A stretch of 64,000 bases of DNA. It comes from Cellulomonas dongxiuzhuiae. GTDB taxonomy: Bacteria > Actinomycetota > Actinomycetes > Actinomycetales > Cellulomonadaceae. A program made the position numbers and the translations under genes. Positions within the stretch are counted from its first letter, which is position 1. Every line of letters begins with the position of its first letter. A model generated the notes under the pieces. That model ran no database searches and had not been told where the DNA came from. It was given only the letters and a program-made list of their open reading frames with translations. Positions 23,571 through 37,207 of this stretch are shown piece after piece. Where the stretch lies: assembly GCF_018623035.1 (NCBI RefSeq), contig NZ_CP076023.1, forward strand, positions 1,178,001-1,242,000, read 5' to 3'.

Positions 23571-25775
23571 GTGCCCCTGCGTCCCGACGACGAGACGACC
23601 ACCACGACGAGCGCCCGACCGGACCATGCCCCGCCCGGGGTACCCGCGGACCTGCTGCACCTGCGTGCCGCCGGTGTCAGCCTCGTCCTCGACCTCGCGG
23701 GACTGCCCCGCGTCCTGCACTGGGGCGCCGACCTCGGCGACCTCGACGAGACAGGGCTGGCCGACCTGCGGCGTGCCGCACGTCCCGCAGGCATGGGCTC
23801 CCCGGTGGAGGGCGGGGTCGGGCACACCGTCCTGCCCCCCCAGGCGGATGGGTGGCTCGGGACCCCGGGCCTCACCGGCTCGCGCGCGGGCCGTGCCTGG
23901 TCCGCCGCGTTCGTGTCCGGTGCTCCGGCGCTCACGCGGACCACCGACGGCGGCTCGGTCCTCGTCGTCCCCGCGGCCGATCCCGCGGCCGGGCTGCAGC
24001 TCGAGCTCGTGCTCGAGCTGACCCCGCAGGGGCTCGTGCGGCAGCGCGCCACGCTCACCAACACCGGCGACGACGTGTACGAGGTCGGGAGCCTCACGCT
24101 GACCCTCCCGGTGCCCGCGCGCGCGACCACGCTCCTGGACTTCGGCGGGCACTGGGCGCGAGAGCGCGCGCCGATGCGCACGGCCTTCACGCACGGCACG
24201 CGGTTGCGGGAGAACCGGCGGGGGCGCACCGGGTTCGACACCCCGTACGTGCTCGTCGCCGGCACCGACGACCTCGCGCACCGTCGGGGGGAGGCCTGGG
24301 GCTGGCACGTCGCGTGGTCCGGCAACCACCGCAGCCTCGCCGAGCGCCACCACGACCACCCCGGCCTGCTCGGCGGGGGCGAGCTGCTCGCCCCCGGCGA
24401 GGTGCGGCTCGCGCCGGGGGAGGCGTACACGAGCCCCTGGGTCTACGCGTCGTACGGCGAGCAGGGCCTCGACGCGCTCGCGGACCGCTTCCACGCCTGG
24501 CTGCGCGCCCGCCCGCAGCACCCGAGCAGCCCGCGGCCCGTCACGCTCAACACCTGGGAGGCCGTGTACTTCCACCACGACCTCGCCCGGCTCGTCGAGC
24601 TCGCCGACGCGGCCGCGGCCGTCGGTGCCGAGCGGTTCGTCCTCGACGACGGCTGGTTCGGCTCGCGCCGCGACGACACGAGCGGGCTGGGGGACTGGTT
24701 CGTGTCCGACGAGGTCTGGCCCGACGGACTGCACCCGCTGATCGACCACGTCACGGGCCTCGGGATGCAGTTCGGGCTCTGGGTCGAGCCCGAGATGGTC
24801 AACCCGGACTCCGACCTGGCACGGGCACACCCGGACTGGATGCTGCAGCTGCCCGACCGCCTGCCGCGGCCGGTGCGGCACCAGCAGGTGCTCGACCTCG
24901 CGCGGCCCGAGGCCTACGCGTACGTGCTCGGGCGCCTCGACGCGCTGCTCACCGAGAACGACATCGCGTACCTCAAGTGGGACCACAACCGGGACCTCGT
25001 CGACGCGGGGCACGGACCCGACGGCGTCCCCGGGGTCCACGGGCAGACGCTCGCGGTGTACCGGCTGCTCGACGACCTGCGCGCACGCCACCCGCGGATC
25101 GAGATCGAGTCCTGCTCGTCGGGGGGTGCACGGATCGACCTCGAGATCCTGCAGCGGACCGACCGCGTGTGGGCGTCGGACTGCATCGACGCGCTCGAGC
25201 GCCGGTCCATCCAGCCGTGGACCAACCTGCTCATCCCGCTCGAGCTCATCGGCGCCCACATCGGCTCCGGCACCGCGCACAGCACGGGCCGCAGCGCGTC
25301 CCTCGGGTTCCGCGCCGGCACCGCGCTGTTCGGGCACCTCGGGATCGAGTGGGACCTGCGGGAGGCCGACGACGCGCAGCGCGTCGAGCTCGCCGCGTGG
25401 GTCGCCCTCTACAAGGAGGTGCGCGGCCTGCTCCACACCGGCGTGAGCGTCCACGCCGACACCACGGACCCCGCGATCCAGGTGCACGGCGTCGTCGCGC
25501 AGGACGGCTCGGACGCCTTGTTCGCCGTCGCGGCCCTCGGCTCGTCGGCGCAGATGCCGCCGGACGCCGTCCTGCTGCCCGGGCTCGACCCCGACGCGAC
25601 GTACCACCTGCGCCCGCAGGCGCCGGGCGACGTCGTCACGCACGGGCAGCCCGTGCCGTGGTGGGGACCGGAGGGGATCAGGGCCACCGGGCGCGTGCTC
25701 GGCCGCCTCGGCGTGCGGCCGCCGCAGCTGTCGCCCGAGCGGCTCGTGCTGCTGCGCGCGACACGCGTCGGGTGA
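23571..25775 (+). CDS. GH36 alpha-galactosidase
   Basis: This 734-residue family GH36 enzyme releases terminal alpha-galactose from melibiose, raffinose or galactomannan side chains. It has an N-terminal beta-supersandwich, then the catalytic barrel with VLDDGWFGSRRDDTSGLGDW (357-376), GLWVEPEMVNPDSDL, the nucleophile D471 in YLKWDHNRD, the ESCSSGGARID substrate segment (513-523) and the WASDCIDALER region (534-544) bearing the acid/base. No signal peptide. GTG 23571 is preceded by GGAGGTGAG. The gene sits between glgB and the rest of the glycogen cluster. Confidence 0.95.
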   Translation: MPLRPDDETTTTTSARPDHAPPGVPADLLHLRAAGVSLVLDLAGLPRVLHWGADLGDLDETGLADLRRAARPAGMGSPVEGGVGHTVLPPQADGWLGTPGLTGSRAGRAWSAAFVSGAPALTRTTDGGSVLVVPAADPAAGLQLELVLELTPQGLVRQRATLTNTGDDVYEVGSLTLTLPVPARATTLLDFGGHWARERAPMRTAFTHGTRLRENRRGRTGFDTPYVLVAGTDDLAHRRGEAWGWHVAWSGNHRSLAERHHDHPGLLGGGELLAPGEVRLAPGEAYTSPWVYASYGEQGLDALADRFHAWLRARPQHPSSPRPVTLNTWEAVYFHHDLARLVELADAAAAVGAERFVLDDGWFGSRRDDTSGLGDWFVSDEVWPDGLHPLIDHVTGLGMQFGLWVEPEMVNPDSDLARAHPDWMLQLPDRLPRPVRHQQVLDLARPEAYAYVLGRLDALLTENDIAYLKWDHNRDLVDAGHGPDGVPGVHGQTLAVYRLLDDLRARHPRIEIESCSSGGARIDLEILQRTDRVWASDCIDALERRSIQPWTNLLIPLELIGAHIGSGTAHSTGRSASLGFRAGTALFGHLGIEWDLREADDAQRVELAAWVALYKEVRGLLHTGVSVHADTTDPAIQVHGVVAQDGSDALFAVAALGSSAQMPPDAVLLPGLDPDATYHLRPQAPGDVVTHGQPVPWWGPEGIRATGRVLGRLGVRPPQLSPERLVLLRATRVG

Positions 25776-26103
25776 ACCTGCGGCGGGCGGGCGGCAGCGG
25801 GACCCGCCGCCCTCCCGCCGGGTCGCCGTCGTCAGGCTCGGCAGGTCGCCCCCCGGTGGACCGCACGTCGACGGGAGCAGCAGTGAACGCAGGCACGCAC
25901 GGCTCCGGCGTGGCGCGCACGAGCAGCCGCAGCGCGGTCCTCGACGTCAGCGCGTGACGATCCCCTCGCAGGCCTCTGCGGCCGCCGCGGTGGGCGGCGC
26001 GGCGCTCGTGCTGCAGGCCGAGCTCTCGCCCCGGCAGGCGGGCCTGCGGATGGTCGTCGACACGCTGACGGAGGCCCCTGCGGGCTCGGGCGTCGCCTGA
26101 GGC
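25776..26103 (+). other. intergenic region with a possible gene remnant
   Basis: No convincing gene. A short frame from GTG 25954 to 26100 (48 residues) encodes AAAAVGGAALVLQAELSPRQAG, faintly like the end of a ROK-type or other regulator, without any N-terminal domain. It could be a relic or chance. Convergent genes on both sides (alpha-galactosidase and maltokinase) would need terminators here; I see only GC-rich partial dyads. Confidence 0.35.
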
Positions 26104-27392
26104 TCAGCGCAGCAGACGTTCCAGCCCGGCCTGCGGGATGGGCGCCCACGCGGGACGGTTGCGCGCCTCGTACACCGCCTCGTACAGCGTCTTGTCGAGC
26201 TCGAGCGCGCGCAGCAGCAGGGTGCTCGTCGGGTCGTCCAGCACGCCGTAGCCGGCCAGCAGGCCCGCACGCGCGTCGGCGGTCCAGGCCGCCGCGGCGT
26301 CACCCGTGAGCCCCCCGACCGCCGCCGCGTAGTCGAACGACCGCAGCAGTCCCGCGACGTCGCGCAGCGCCAGGTCCGGCAGCACGCGGGCCGCAAGCGG
26401 CGCCAGGGGCTCACCCTCGAAGTCGATGACGAACCAGCGGCCCGTCGACCGCAGCACCTGGCCCAGGTGCAGGTCACCGTGCACGCGCTGGCGCGGCGGC
26501 GTGGTCGCCAGGCCGGCGACCTCGTCGGCCAAGGCGCGTACGGCGTCCGCGTAGCCGCCGAGCGACGGCACGCCGGCGGTGGCCCACGCGAGCCGGTCGA
26601 CGAGGGAGCGGGCCAGCACGGCGCCGCCGTCCGTCACGGCGTCCGCACCGAACGCCTGCACCAGGGCGGTGTGCATGCCCGCGACGGTGGCACCCAGCTC
26701 GGCGGCCGGCTCCCGGAACGCGCGGCCCTCGCCGGCCCAGGTGCAGGCGAGCTCGAAGCCGTCCTGGGCGCCGGGCACGAAGGCGCTGAGCACCCCGAGG
26801 TAGCCGAGCTCCGGGGCCCCCGTCGGTGACGTCCACCGCGCCTGCGACCACGCGAGCGGCGCCGGGACGCCGTCCCAGCCGGCCTCGACGAGGCGACGCG
26901 GCACGTCGATGTCGGGGTTCTCGCCGCCCGCGACCGTCCGCAGGACCTTGAGGATCGCCGTCGGGGCCCCGTCCGCGCCCGGCAGGACGACGGAGGTGTT
27001 CGACTGCTCGCCCGTCACCACGCGCGCGGACGACACGTCGACGTCGGCGCCCGGTCCGTCCGCGGCCGCGAGCCACGCCGCGAGGAAGCGCGGATCACCC
27101 GTGGCGTCGAGCACGCTGCGGCCCCCGACCTCCCCGACGACGGCCGCGGGGTCCGTGCCGGCGGGCGCCGTGCCCGCGAGCAGCCGCACGGGCACCTGCA
27201 GCACGACGTCCACGGCGTCCGTGCGCGCCCGGACCAGCAGCACACGCACGTCGTCGGCCAGGTGCAGCGTCCCGACCGGCGTGAGCTCGGCGTCCGCGCC
27301 CTTGGCCGGGTACCAGCGTCGCTGCGGCAGCCAGGTGCCGAGCAGCCCCACCACCTCGCGGTCGACGTCGTCCGGTGCGAGCGCGTCCAGGA

Positions 27393-27396
<4 letters not shown>
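26104..27396 (-). CDS. mak: maltokinase
   Basis: Maltokinase (Pep2) uses ATP to phosphorylate maltose, giving alpha-maltose-1-phosphate for GlgE. The 430-residue protein starts [16 protein letters not shown], a hallmark of the family, and has the kinase catalytic segment [27 protein letters not shown] with the Brenner-type HGDxHxxQ and metal-binding D. It starts at GTG 27396, overlapping the treS stop (GTGA), so it is the third gene of glgE-treS-mak. In some species it is fused to TreS; here it is separate. Confidence 0.93.
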
Positions 27397-31537
<4,141 letters not shown>

Positions 31538-31544
31538 GGTCCCG

Positions 31545-31550
31545 AACCTA
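31545..31550 (-). promoter_or_regulatory. leaderless-type -10 of glgE
   Basis: TAGGTT on the minus strand ends 7 bases before GTG 31537, so transcription would start at or near the start codon. There is no Shine-Dalgarno sequence. Confidence 0.55.
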
Positions 31551-31691
31551 TCCGCCCGGAAGGGGTGGTGGCATCCGCTGGCGGCGCGTCGGGCGACGCG
31601 CCCCGGGCCGCCCTCGTCCGGTCCGGCAGGGATCAGGACGATCGTCCGGATCTCGACGCTGAGGAGGGCTGTGGGACGCGTCCGTTCTGCG

Positions 31692-31697
31692 TAGTCT
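31692..31697 (+). promoter_or_regulatory. leaderless-type -10 of glgP
   Basis: TAGTCT, then 6 bases, then GTG 31704. No Shine-Dalgarno sequence precedes the start. Confidence 0.6.
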
Positions 31698-31703
31698 GCG
31701 CCC

Positions 31704-34274
31704 GTGAGAGCGATCCGTCGATTCACCGTCCGCACCGTCCTGCCGCCGTCCCTCGAGGGTCTCGACGAGCTCGCGCACAACCTGCGCTGGTCGTGGCACC
31801 CGAGCACCCGGGCGGTCTTCGAGGAACTCGACACGGCCGTCTGGGAGCAGGTCGGCGGCGACCCCGTGGCGTTCCTCGGGGCGCTGGGCCGGGAACGTCT
31901 CGACGAGCTCGCGGCCGACGCCTCCCACGTCGCGCGCGTGCGCGCCGCCACCGCTGACCTGCGGGGGTACTGCGAGCAGCCGCGCTGGTACCAGCGGCAG
32001 ACCGCGCCGACGATGCCCGCGTCGATCGCGTACTTCTCGCCCGAGTTCGGCGTCGCGGCGGCGCTGCCGCAGTACTCGGGCGGCCTCGGGGTGCTCGCCG
32101 GTGACCACCTGAAGGCCGCCTCCGACCTCGGCGTGCCGGTCGTCGGCGTCGGCCTGCTGTACCGCGCCGGCTACTTCCGCCAGGCGCTCGACCGCTCCGG
32201 ACGTCAGGTCGAGACGTACCACGCGCTCGACCCGGACGGTCTGCCACTGTCGCTGCTGCGGGAGCCCGACGGCTCGCCCGCGGTGGTCGAGCTCGCGCTT
32301 CCCGGTGGTCGCGCACTGCACGCCCAGGTCTGGGTCGCGCAGGTCGGGCGGGTCCCGCTGCTGCTCCTCGACTCCGACGTGCCGGCAAACGACGACGCCG
32401 CGCGCGCCGTCACGGACCGCCTCTACGGCGGCGCCGGCACGCACCGGCTCGAGCAGGAGCTCCTCCTGGGCGTGGGCGGCGTGCGCGCGCTGCGCACCCA
32501 CGCTCGCCTCACGGCAGGCGCCGCCCCCGACGTCTTCCACACCAACGAGGGGCACGCCTGCTTCCTCGGCGTCGAGCGGATCCGTGAGCTCGTCGCCGAC
32601 GGTGCGACCTTCGCGACCGCGCTCGAGCTGGTGCGCGCGACCACCGTCTTCACGACGCACACGCCCGTGCCCGCCGGCATCGACCGGTTCGAGCGGCGGG
32701 ACGTCGAGCAGTACGTCGACGCCCTCGCCGACTCCGCCACGCTCCCCGTCGCCGACGTCCTCGCGCTCGGTACCGAGGACCACCCCGGCGGGGACCCGCG
32801 CCTGTTCAACATGGCGGTGATGGGCCTGCGCCTCGCGGGCCGCGCCAACGGCGTCTCGCGGCTGCACGGGCGCGTCTCGCGCGAGATGTTCGCCGGGCTC
32901 TGGCCGGGGTTCGACCCCCAGGAGGTACCGATCGGGTCGATCACCAACGGTGTGCACGCACCCACGTGGGTCGCGCCCGAGGTGACCGCGCTCGCGGCCC
33001 GGCGGATGACCGCGCACGACCTGGCGACCGGGGCCGGCTGGGAAGCGGGCGGGACGATCGGCGACCGCGAGCTCTGGGAGCTGCGCCGGCGCCTGCGGTC
33101 CCGGCTCGTCGAGGACGCGCGTCGACGCGTGCGCGCGTCGTGGCTGCGGCGCGGTGCGCGGCCCGGGGACCTGCGCTGGGTCGACGACGCGCTGTCGCCC
33201 GACGTGCTGACGATCGGGTTCGCGCGGCGCGTGCCGACGTACAAGCGGCTGACGCTCATGCTCACGGACCCGGACCGGTTCGCGGCGCTGCTGCTGGACC
33301 CGCAGCGGCCCGTGCAGGTCGTCGTCGCGGGCAAGGCGCACCCCGACGACGAGCCCGGCAAGCGGCTCGTCGCCGAGCTGGTCGCGTTCGCCGACCGGCA
33401 CGACGTGCGCCACCGCGTCGTCTTCCTGCCCGACCACGACATGGGCATGGCCGCGACGCTCTACCCGGGGTGCGACGTGTGGCTCAACAACCCGTTGCGC
33501 CCGCTCGAGGCCTGCGGGACCTCCGGCATGAAGGTCGCGCTCAACGGCGGTCTCAACCTGTCGGTCCTGGACGGCTGGTGGGACGAGTGGCACGACGACG
33601 ACAACGGCTGGGTCATCCCCAGCGCGGGCGGCTGCGACGACCCCGACGTGCGCGACGAGGTGGAGGCCGCCGGCCTGTACGACGTGCTCGAGCAGCAGGT
33701 CGTCCCGACCTTCTACGACCGGGACAGCGAGGACGTCCCGCGCCGGTGGCTCGCCATGGTGCGGCACACCCTCGTGACGCTGGGGCCGAAGGTGCAGGCG
33801 ACGCGCATGGTCGCGGACTACGTCGCGCACCTCTACGTGCCGGCGGCCGCCGCAGGTGCGGCGCTCGCGGCGGACGACCTCGCCGGTGCGACCGCGCTCG
33901 CGGACTGGCGGGCCCGGGTGCACAAGGCGTGGCCCCAGGTGGGCGTCGACCACGTCGACTCCGGCGGGATGGGGCCGTCGCCGCAGGTCGGCGACCGGCT
34001 TCACGTGCAGGCGTGGGTGGCCCTGGGCGACCTGACGCCCGACGACGTCCAGGTGCAGGTCCTGCACGGACCCGTCGGCCCCGACGACGAGCTCGTGGAG
34101 CTCCACGTCACCGAGCTGGTCCTGGACGACACGTACGAGGCGGACCGCTACGGGTACGGGGGCGATGTCGAGCTCACCGCGACGGGCCCGTTCGGCTACA
34201 CGGTCCGCGTCGTGCCGCGGCACGAGGCCCTGACGTCGGTGGCGTCGACGGGCCTGGTGGCGACGGCTTCCTGA
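31704..34274 (+). CDS. glgP: alpha-glucan phosphorylase (GT35)
   Basis: This PLP enzyme removes terminal glucose from alpha-1,4-glucans as glucose-1-phosphate. The 856-residue protein belongs to the short-N-terminus actinobacterial/archaeal type (RFTVRTVLPPSLEGLDELAHNLRWSWHP), with IAYFSPEFGVAAALPQYSGGLGVLAGDHLKAAS, the FHTNEGHACFLGVERI and TTHTPVPAGIDRF segments, and the PLP-lysine region EACGTSGMKVALNGG with NLSVLDGWWDEW. It is divergent from glgE and so placed to be balanced against synthesis. The 3' end is followed by a long hairpin (34286-34341). Confidence 0.95.
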   Translation: MRAIRRFTVRTVLPPSLEGLDELAHNLRWSWHPSTRAVFEELDTAVWEQVGGDPVAFLGALGRERLDELAADASHVARVRAATADLRGYCEQPRWYQRQTAPTMPASIAYFSPEFGVAAALPQYSGGLGVLAGDHLKAASDLGVPVVGVGLLYRAGYFRQALDRSGRQVETYHALDPDGLPLSLLREPDGSPAVVELALPGGRALHAQVWVAQVGRVPLLLLDSDVPANDDAARAVTDRLYGGAGTHRLEQELLLGVGGVRALRTHARLTAGAAPDVFHTNEGHACFLGVERIRELVADGATFATALELVRATTVFTTHTPVPAGIDRFERRDVEQYVDALADSATLPVADVLALGTEDHPGGDPRLFNMAVMGLRLAGRANGVSRLHGRVSREMFAGLWPGFDPQEVPIGSITNGVHAPTWVAPEVTALAARRMTAHDLATGAGWEAGGTIGDRELWELRRRLRSRLVEDARRRVRASWLRRGARPGDLRWVDDALSPDVLTIGFARRVPTYKRLTLMLTDPDRFAALLLDPQRPVQVVVAGKAHPDDEPGKRLVAELVAFADRHDVRHRVVFLPDHDMGMAATLYPGCDVWLNNPLRPLEACGTSGMKVALNGGLNLSVLDGWWDEWHDDDNGWVIPSAGGCDDPDVRDEVEAAGLYDVLEQQVVPTFYDRDSEDVPRRWLAMVRHTLVTLGPKVQATRMVADYVAHLYVPAAAAGAALAADDLAGATALADWRARVHKAWPQVGVDHVDSGGMGPSPQVGDRLHVQAWVALGDLTPDDVQVQVLHGPVGPDDELVELHVTELVLDDTYEADRYGYGGDVELTATGPFGYTVRVVPRHEALTSVASTGLVATAS

Positions 34275-34285
34275 CCCCGGGGCGG

Positions 34286-34341
34286 CGAACGCGGCCTTCT
34301 GCCGCCACAGGGATCTTCGGAGCGGAGGAAGGCCGCGTTCG
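34286..34341. repeat. long imperfect palindrome, copy 1
   Basis: Arms 34286-34305 and 34322-34341 share 14 perfectly paired bases (CGAACGCGGCCTTC) then two mismatches and CCGC. It lies 12 bp after glgP and may end its transcription. The arm matches that of copy 2 at 35456-35511 (shared consensus CGAACGCGGNCTTCTGCCGC). Confidence 0.85.
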
Positions 34342-34381
34342 ACGGAGGGTCACCTCCTTCCGTGAGCCGACCACGGCTCGG

Positions 34382-35488
34382 GTGAGTGCGGCCGTGTCCA
34401 CACGCGGCTGGGCGGCGCGGGCCGTGGGCTCTCCGGGGCGCTGGGATGGTGCGGTGCGCCGCCCCGGACCGGTCCCCGATGCGCTGCTGCAGCTCGCCCG
34501 CGTGCAGGAGGGGCTCGTGTCGACGCAGCAGTGCGACGCCGCGGGCCTGGGGCGGCACCGGCGGGCGACCCTGCAGCGGGACCGTGTCCTCGTGCCCGTC
34601 GTGCGGGGTGTGCAGGACCTCGCTGCAGCGGTGGAGCGGCGATGGGGCCCCGGGGTGTTCGGCGTACCGCCGCCGCCGGCGGTGACGCGTCGAGCCGCGG
34701 TCGACCGCGACCCTGACCATCTCCGGCGGCGGTCCGCGTGGACGGCGCTGCTCATGCTCGGACCGGACGAGGCGGTCGCGGTCGGTGCGTGCGCTCTCGC
34801 GCTGCACGGTGTGCAGGGCCTGCCGCGCGACATCCGACCGGAGGCCGCCCTGGAGCGGGCCGGTGGGCGGGACCCGCGCGGTGCCGCGCGGGTCCGCCGG
34901 TTCCGGGTGGGCGACGTCCGGACCGTTCGCGGCGCGCGTGTCGTCGCTCCCGATGTGGCGCTGGCGCAGGCCGTGTGCGAGCTCTCGCGCGAGCACGCGG
35001 TCGCCGTGCTGGACTCCGCCGTCCAGCAGCGACTGGTGGCGCCGGACCTCGGGTCGGTGCGCGCGCTCGCACGTGGTCGGCGGGGCGCCGCACGAGCCGC
35101 CGACTGGTGGCCACTGGTCGACGGTCGTGCGCAGTCACCGCTCGAGACGCGCGCCCGTCTGCAGTGCGTCGACCTCGGCATCCCGCCGGACGGGCTCCAG
35201 GTCGCGGTGCGCGACGCCCGGGGGCGTGTCGTCGCGCGTGGTGATCTCGGGTGGCGTCTTCCCGACCATCGGCTGCTCGTGGTCGAGATCGACGGCGCCG
35301 GCCCGCACTCGGCCCCCGCGGCGCTGTTCCGCGACCGCGCACGGCAGAACGCGATCGTCGCGTCGGGTGCGCTGCTCCTGCGCTTCACGGCCGCCGACGT
35401 CCACACCCACCGAATCGCCCCCGAGATCCGACACCACCTGGCCGGCGCCCACCGTCGAACGCGGACTTCTGCCGCTCCCGCGGTATGA
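34382..35488 (+). CDS. AbiEi-like / DUF559-type protein
   Basis: A 368-residue basic protein with an N-terminal AbiEi-antitoxin-like winged-helix region (LARVQEGLVSTQQCDAAGLGRHRRATLQRDR and VLVPVVRGVQDL) and a C-terminal endonuclease-like DUF559 region (ARGDLGWRLPDHRLLVVEIDG, then RDRARQNAIVASGALLLRFTAADV). This composition is common in Micrococcales, often in several copies per genome, with no proven function. No toxin gene lies beside it. The start could be GTG 34382 or GTG 34454. Both flanks carry homologous hairpins and the coding end runs into the second one. Confidence 0.75.
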   Translation: MSAAVSTRGWAARAVGSPGRWDGAVRRPGPVPDALLQLARVQEGLVSTQQCDAAGLGRHRRATLQRDRVLVPVVRGVQDLAAAVERRWGPGVFGVPPPPAVTRRAAVDRDPDHLRRRSAWTALLMLGPDEAVAVGACALALHGVQGLPRDIRPEAALERAGGRDPRGAARVRRFRVGDVRTVRGARVVAPDVALAQAVCELSREHAVAVLDSAVQQRLVAPDLGSVRALARGRRGAARAADWWPLVDGRAQSPLETRARLQCVDLGIPPDGLQVAVRDARGRVVARGDLGWRLPDHRLLVVEIDGAGPHSAPAALFRDRARQNAIVASGALLLRFTAADVHTHRIAPEIRHHLAGAHRRTRTSAAPAV

Positions 35489-35511
35489 AGAGCGGCAGAG
35501 GTCCGCGTTCG
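35456..35511. repeat. long near-perfect palindrome, copy 2
   Basis: Arms 35456-35477 and 35490-35511 pair over 22 bases with a single T/G wobble; the loop contains the TGA stop (35486-35488) of the DUF559-type gene. It lies between convergent genes and is homologous to copy 1. Confidence 0.9.
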
Positions 35512-35519
35512 GCAGACGG

Positions 35520-37175
35520 TCAGAGGGTGTCGACGAGGGCGCGGCCCGTGACGCGGCCCGTGTGGAGGCAGCCCGCGAGGAACGTGCCCTCCAGGGCGCG
35601 GTGGCCGTGGACGCCGCCACCGCCGAATCCGGAGGCCTCGCCGACGGCCCACAGCCCGGGCAGCACCTCGCCGTCGGGGCGCAGGACGCGTCCCTCGAGG
35701 TCGGTCGCGAGCCCGCCGAGGGTCTTGCGCGTGAGCACCGACAGGCGGATCGCGTACAGCGGCCCGTGCGCGGGGTCGAGGAGCCGGTGCGGCGGTGCGA
35801 CGCGGATCGCCCGGTCGACGACGTAGCGCCGGGCCATCGCCGTCGCGGTGACCTGCAGGTCCTTGCCCAGGCCCGTCGTGACCTGCGCGTCGCGCGCGGC
35901 GATCGTGCGGGCGAGCGCGTCGGCGTCGATCCGCGACGTCCCCGTCAGCGCGTTCATGCCGGCGGCCAGCTCGGCCGGCGTCGCGGCGGCGACGAACTCG
36001 GGGGAGCGGTCCGCGAACGTCTCGACGGGCCCGACGGCGCCGCGCCGCACGCGCTGCAGCAGCAGCCCCACGTCGCGGCCCGTCAGGTCCGGGTTCTGCT
36101 CCGAGCCGGACAGCGCGAGCTCCTTGCCGAGGATCGTGCGGTCGAGGACGAACCACGAGTGGTCGTCGCCGCGCGACGTGACGTGCCGCAGCGCACCGAG
36201 CGAGTCGAAGCCGGGGAACAGGGGGACGGGCAGGCGCTGCCCGTCGGCGTCGAGCCACAGCGAGCTGGGACCGGGCAGGATCCGGATGCCGTGGGCCGTC
36301 CACACCGGCGTGTGGTTCGCGATGCCCTCGGGGTAGTGCCACATCCTGTCGGTGTGCGCGACGTGCGCACCTGCGCCCCGCGCGGCCTCGATCCCGGAGC
36401 CGTCGACGTGGTCGGGGACGCCCGAGAGCATCCGGTCCGGCAGCCGCCCGGCGGTCGGCGGCCAGGTCGCCCGCACCAGTGCGTGGTTCGCGCCGATGCC
36501 GCCCGTCGCGACGACGACCGCCGGCGCGTCGACGTCGAACGTGCGCACGACCTCACGCGACGACGGCGCGCCGCGCCCGGCGACGTCGGGTGCGAGCACG
36601 TCACCCCGCACGCCGGTCACGCGTCCGTCGGTGGTCGTCACCGCCGTGACGCGGTGCCGGAACCGGACCTCGACGCGTCCGTCGCGGTGCGCCGCCAGCA
36701 GGGACCGCACGAACGGCTCGAGCAGCCCGGGGCCGGTGCCCCATGTGACGTGGAACCGCGGCACCGAGTTGCCGTGCCCGTCGGCGAGGTACCCGCCGCG
36801 CTCGGCCCACTGCACGAGCGGGAACCAGCGCACCCCCTGGCGGTGCAGCCAGGGCCGCAGCCCGCCGGCGGCGAACTCCACGAAGCCCTCGGCCCAGGCA
36901 CGTCCCCACCGGTCGGAGCCGTCGTCCGCGAACGCCGCGGAGCCGAGCCAGTCGGCCAGCGCGAGCTCCGCGCTGTCCCGCACGCCGAGGCGACGCTGCT
37001 CGGGGGAGTCGACGAGGAACAGGCCGCCGAACGACCACCACGCCTGGCCGCCCAGGCTCGCGGCGGGCTCGGCGTCCAGGAGCAGCACGCGGCGACCGGC
37101 GGCGACCAGCTCGGCGGTGGTGACCAGGCCCGCGAGGCCGGCGCCGACGACCACGACGTCGTGGGAGTGCGTCAT
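35520..37175 (-). CDS. FAD-dependent dehydrogenase (KsdD/fumarate-reductase-like)
   Basis: A 551-residue flavoprotein with the N-terminal dinucleotide motif VVVGAGLAGLVTTAELVAAG, GGQAWWSFGG, a capping domain, and a C-terminal FAD-binding segment LPGLWAVGEASGFGGGGVHG. This is the family usually labelled FAD-binding dehydrogenase, related to 3-ketosteroid-1-dehydrogenase and fumarate reductase flavoprotein. The substrate is unknown. ATG 37175 has TAGCGT 6 bases upstream, so a leaderless transcript is likely. It is not obviously tied to the glycogen genes around it. Confidence 0.88.
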   Translation of the reverse strand: MTHSHDVVVVGAGLAGLVTTAELVAAGRRVLLLDAEPAASLGGQAWWSFGGLFLVDSPEQRRLGVRDSAELALADWLGSAAFADDGSDRWGRAWAEGFVEFAAGGLRPWLHRQGVRWFPLVQWAERGGYLADGHGNSVPRFHVTWGTGPGLLEPFVRSLLAAHRDGRVEVRFRHRVTAVTTTDGRVTGVRGDVLAPDVAGRGAPSSREVVRTFDVDAPAVVVATGGIGANHALVRATWPPTAGRLPDRMLSGVPDHVDGSGIEAARGAGAHVAHTDRMWHYPEGIANHTPVWTAHGIRILPGPSSLWLDADGQRLPVPLFPGFDSLGALRHVTSRGDDHSWFVLDRTILGKELALSGSEQNPDLTGRDVGLLLQRVRRGAVGPVETFADRSPEFVAAATPAELAAGMNALTGTSRIDADALARTIAARDAQVTTGLGKDLQVTATAMARRYVVDRAIRVAPPHRLLDPAHGPLYAIRLSVLTRKTLGGLATDLEGRVLRPDGEVLPGLWAVGEASGFGGGGVHGHRALEGTFLAGCLHTGRVTGRALVDTL

Positions 37176-37181
37176 GCGCGC

Positions 37182-37187
37182 ACGCTA
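37182..37187 (-). promoter_or_regulatory. leaderless-type -10 of FAD dehydrogenase gene
   Basis: TAGCGT on the minus strand, 6 bases before ATG 37175. Confidence 0.5.
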
Positions 37188-37207
37188 CCGCCGGGTACCG
37201 CGTGGCG

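Noticed and set aside
34382..35488. Type IV toxin-antitoxin system or defence island
   Set aside because: Only the AbiEi-like domain is present; no AbiEii toxin or other defence gene is adjacent.
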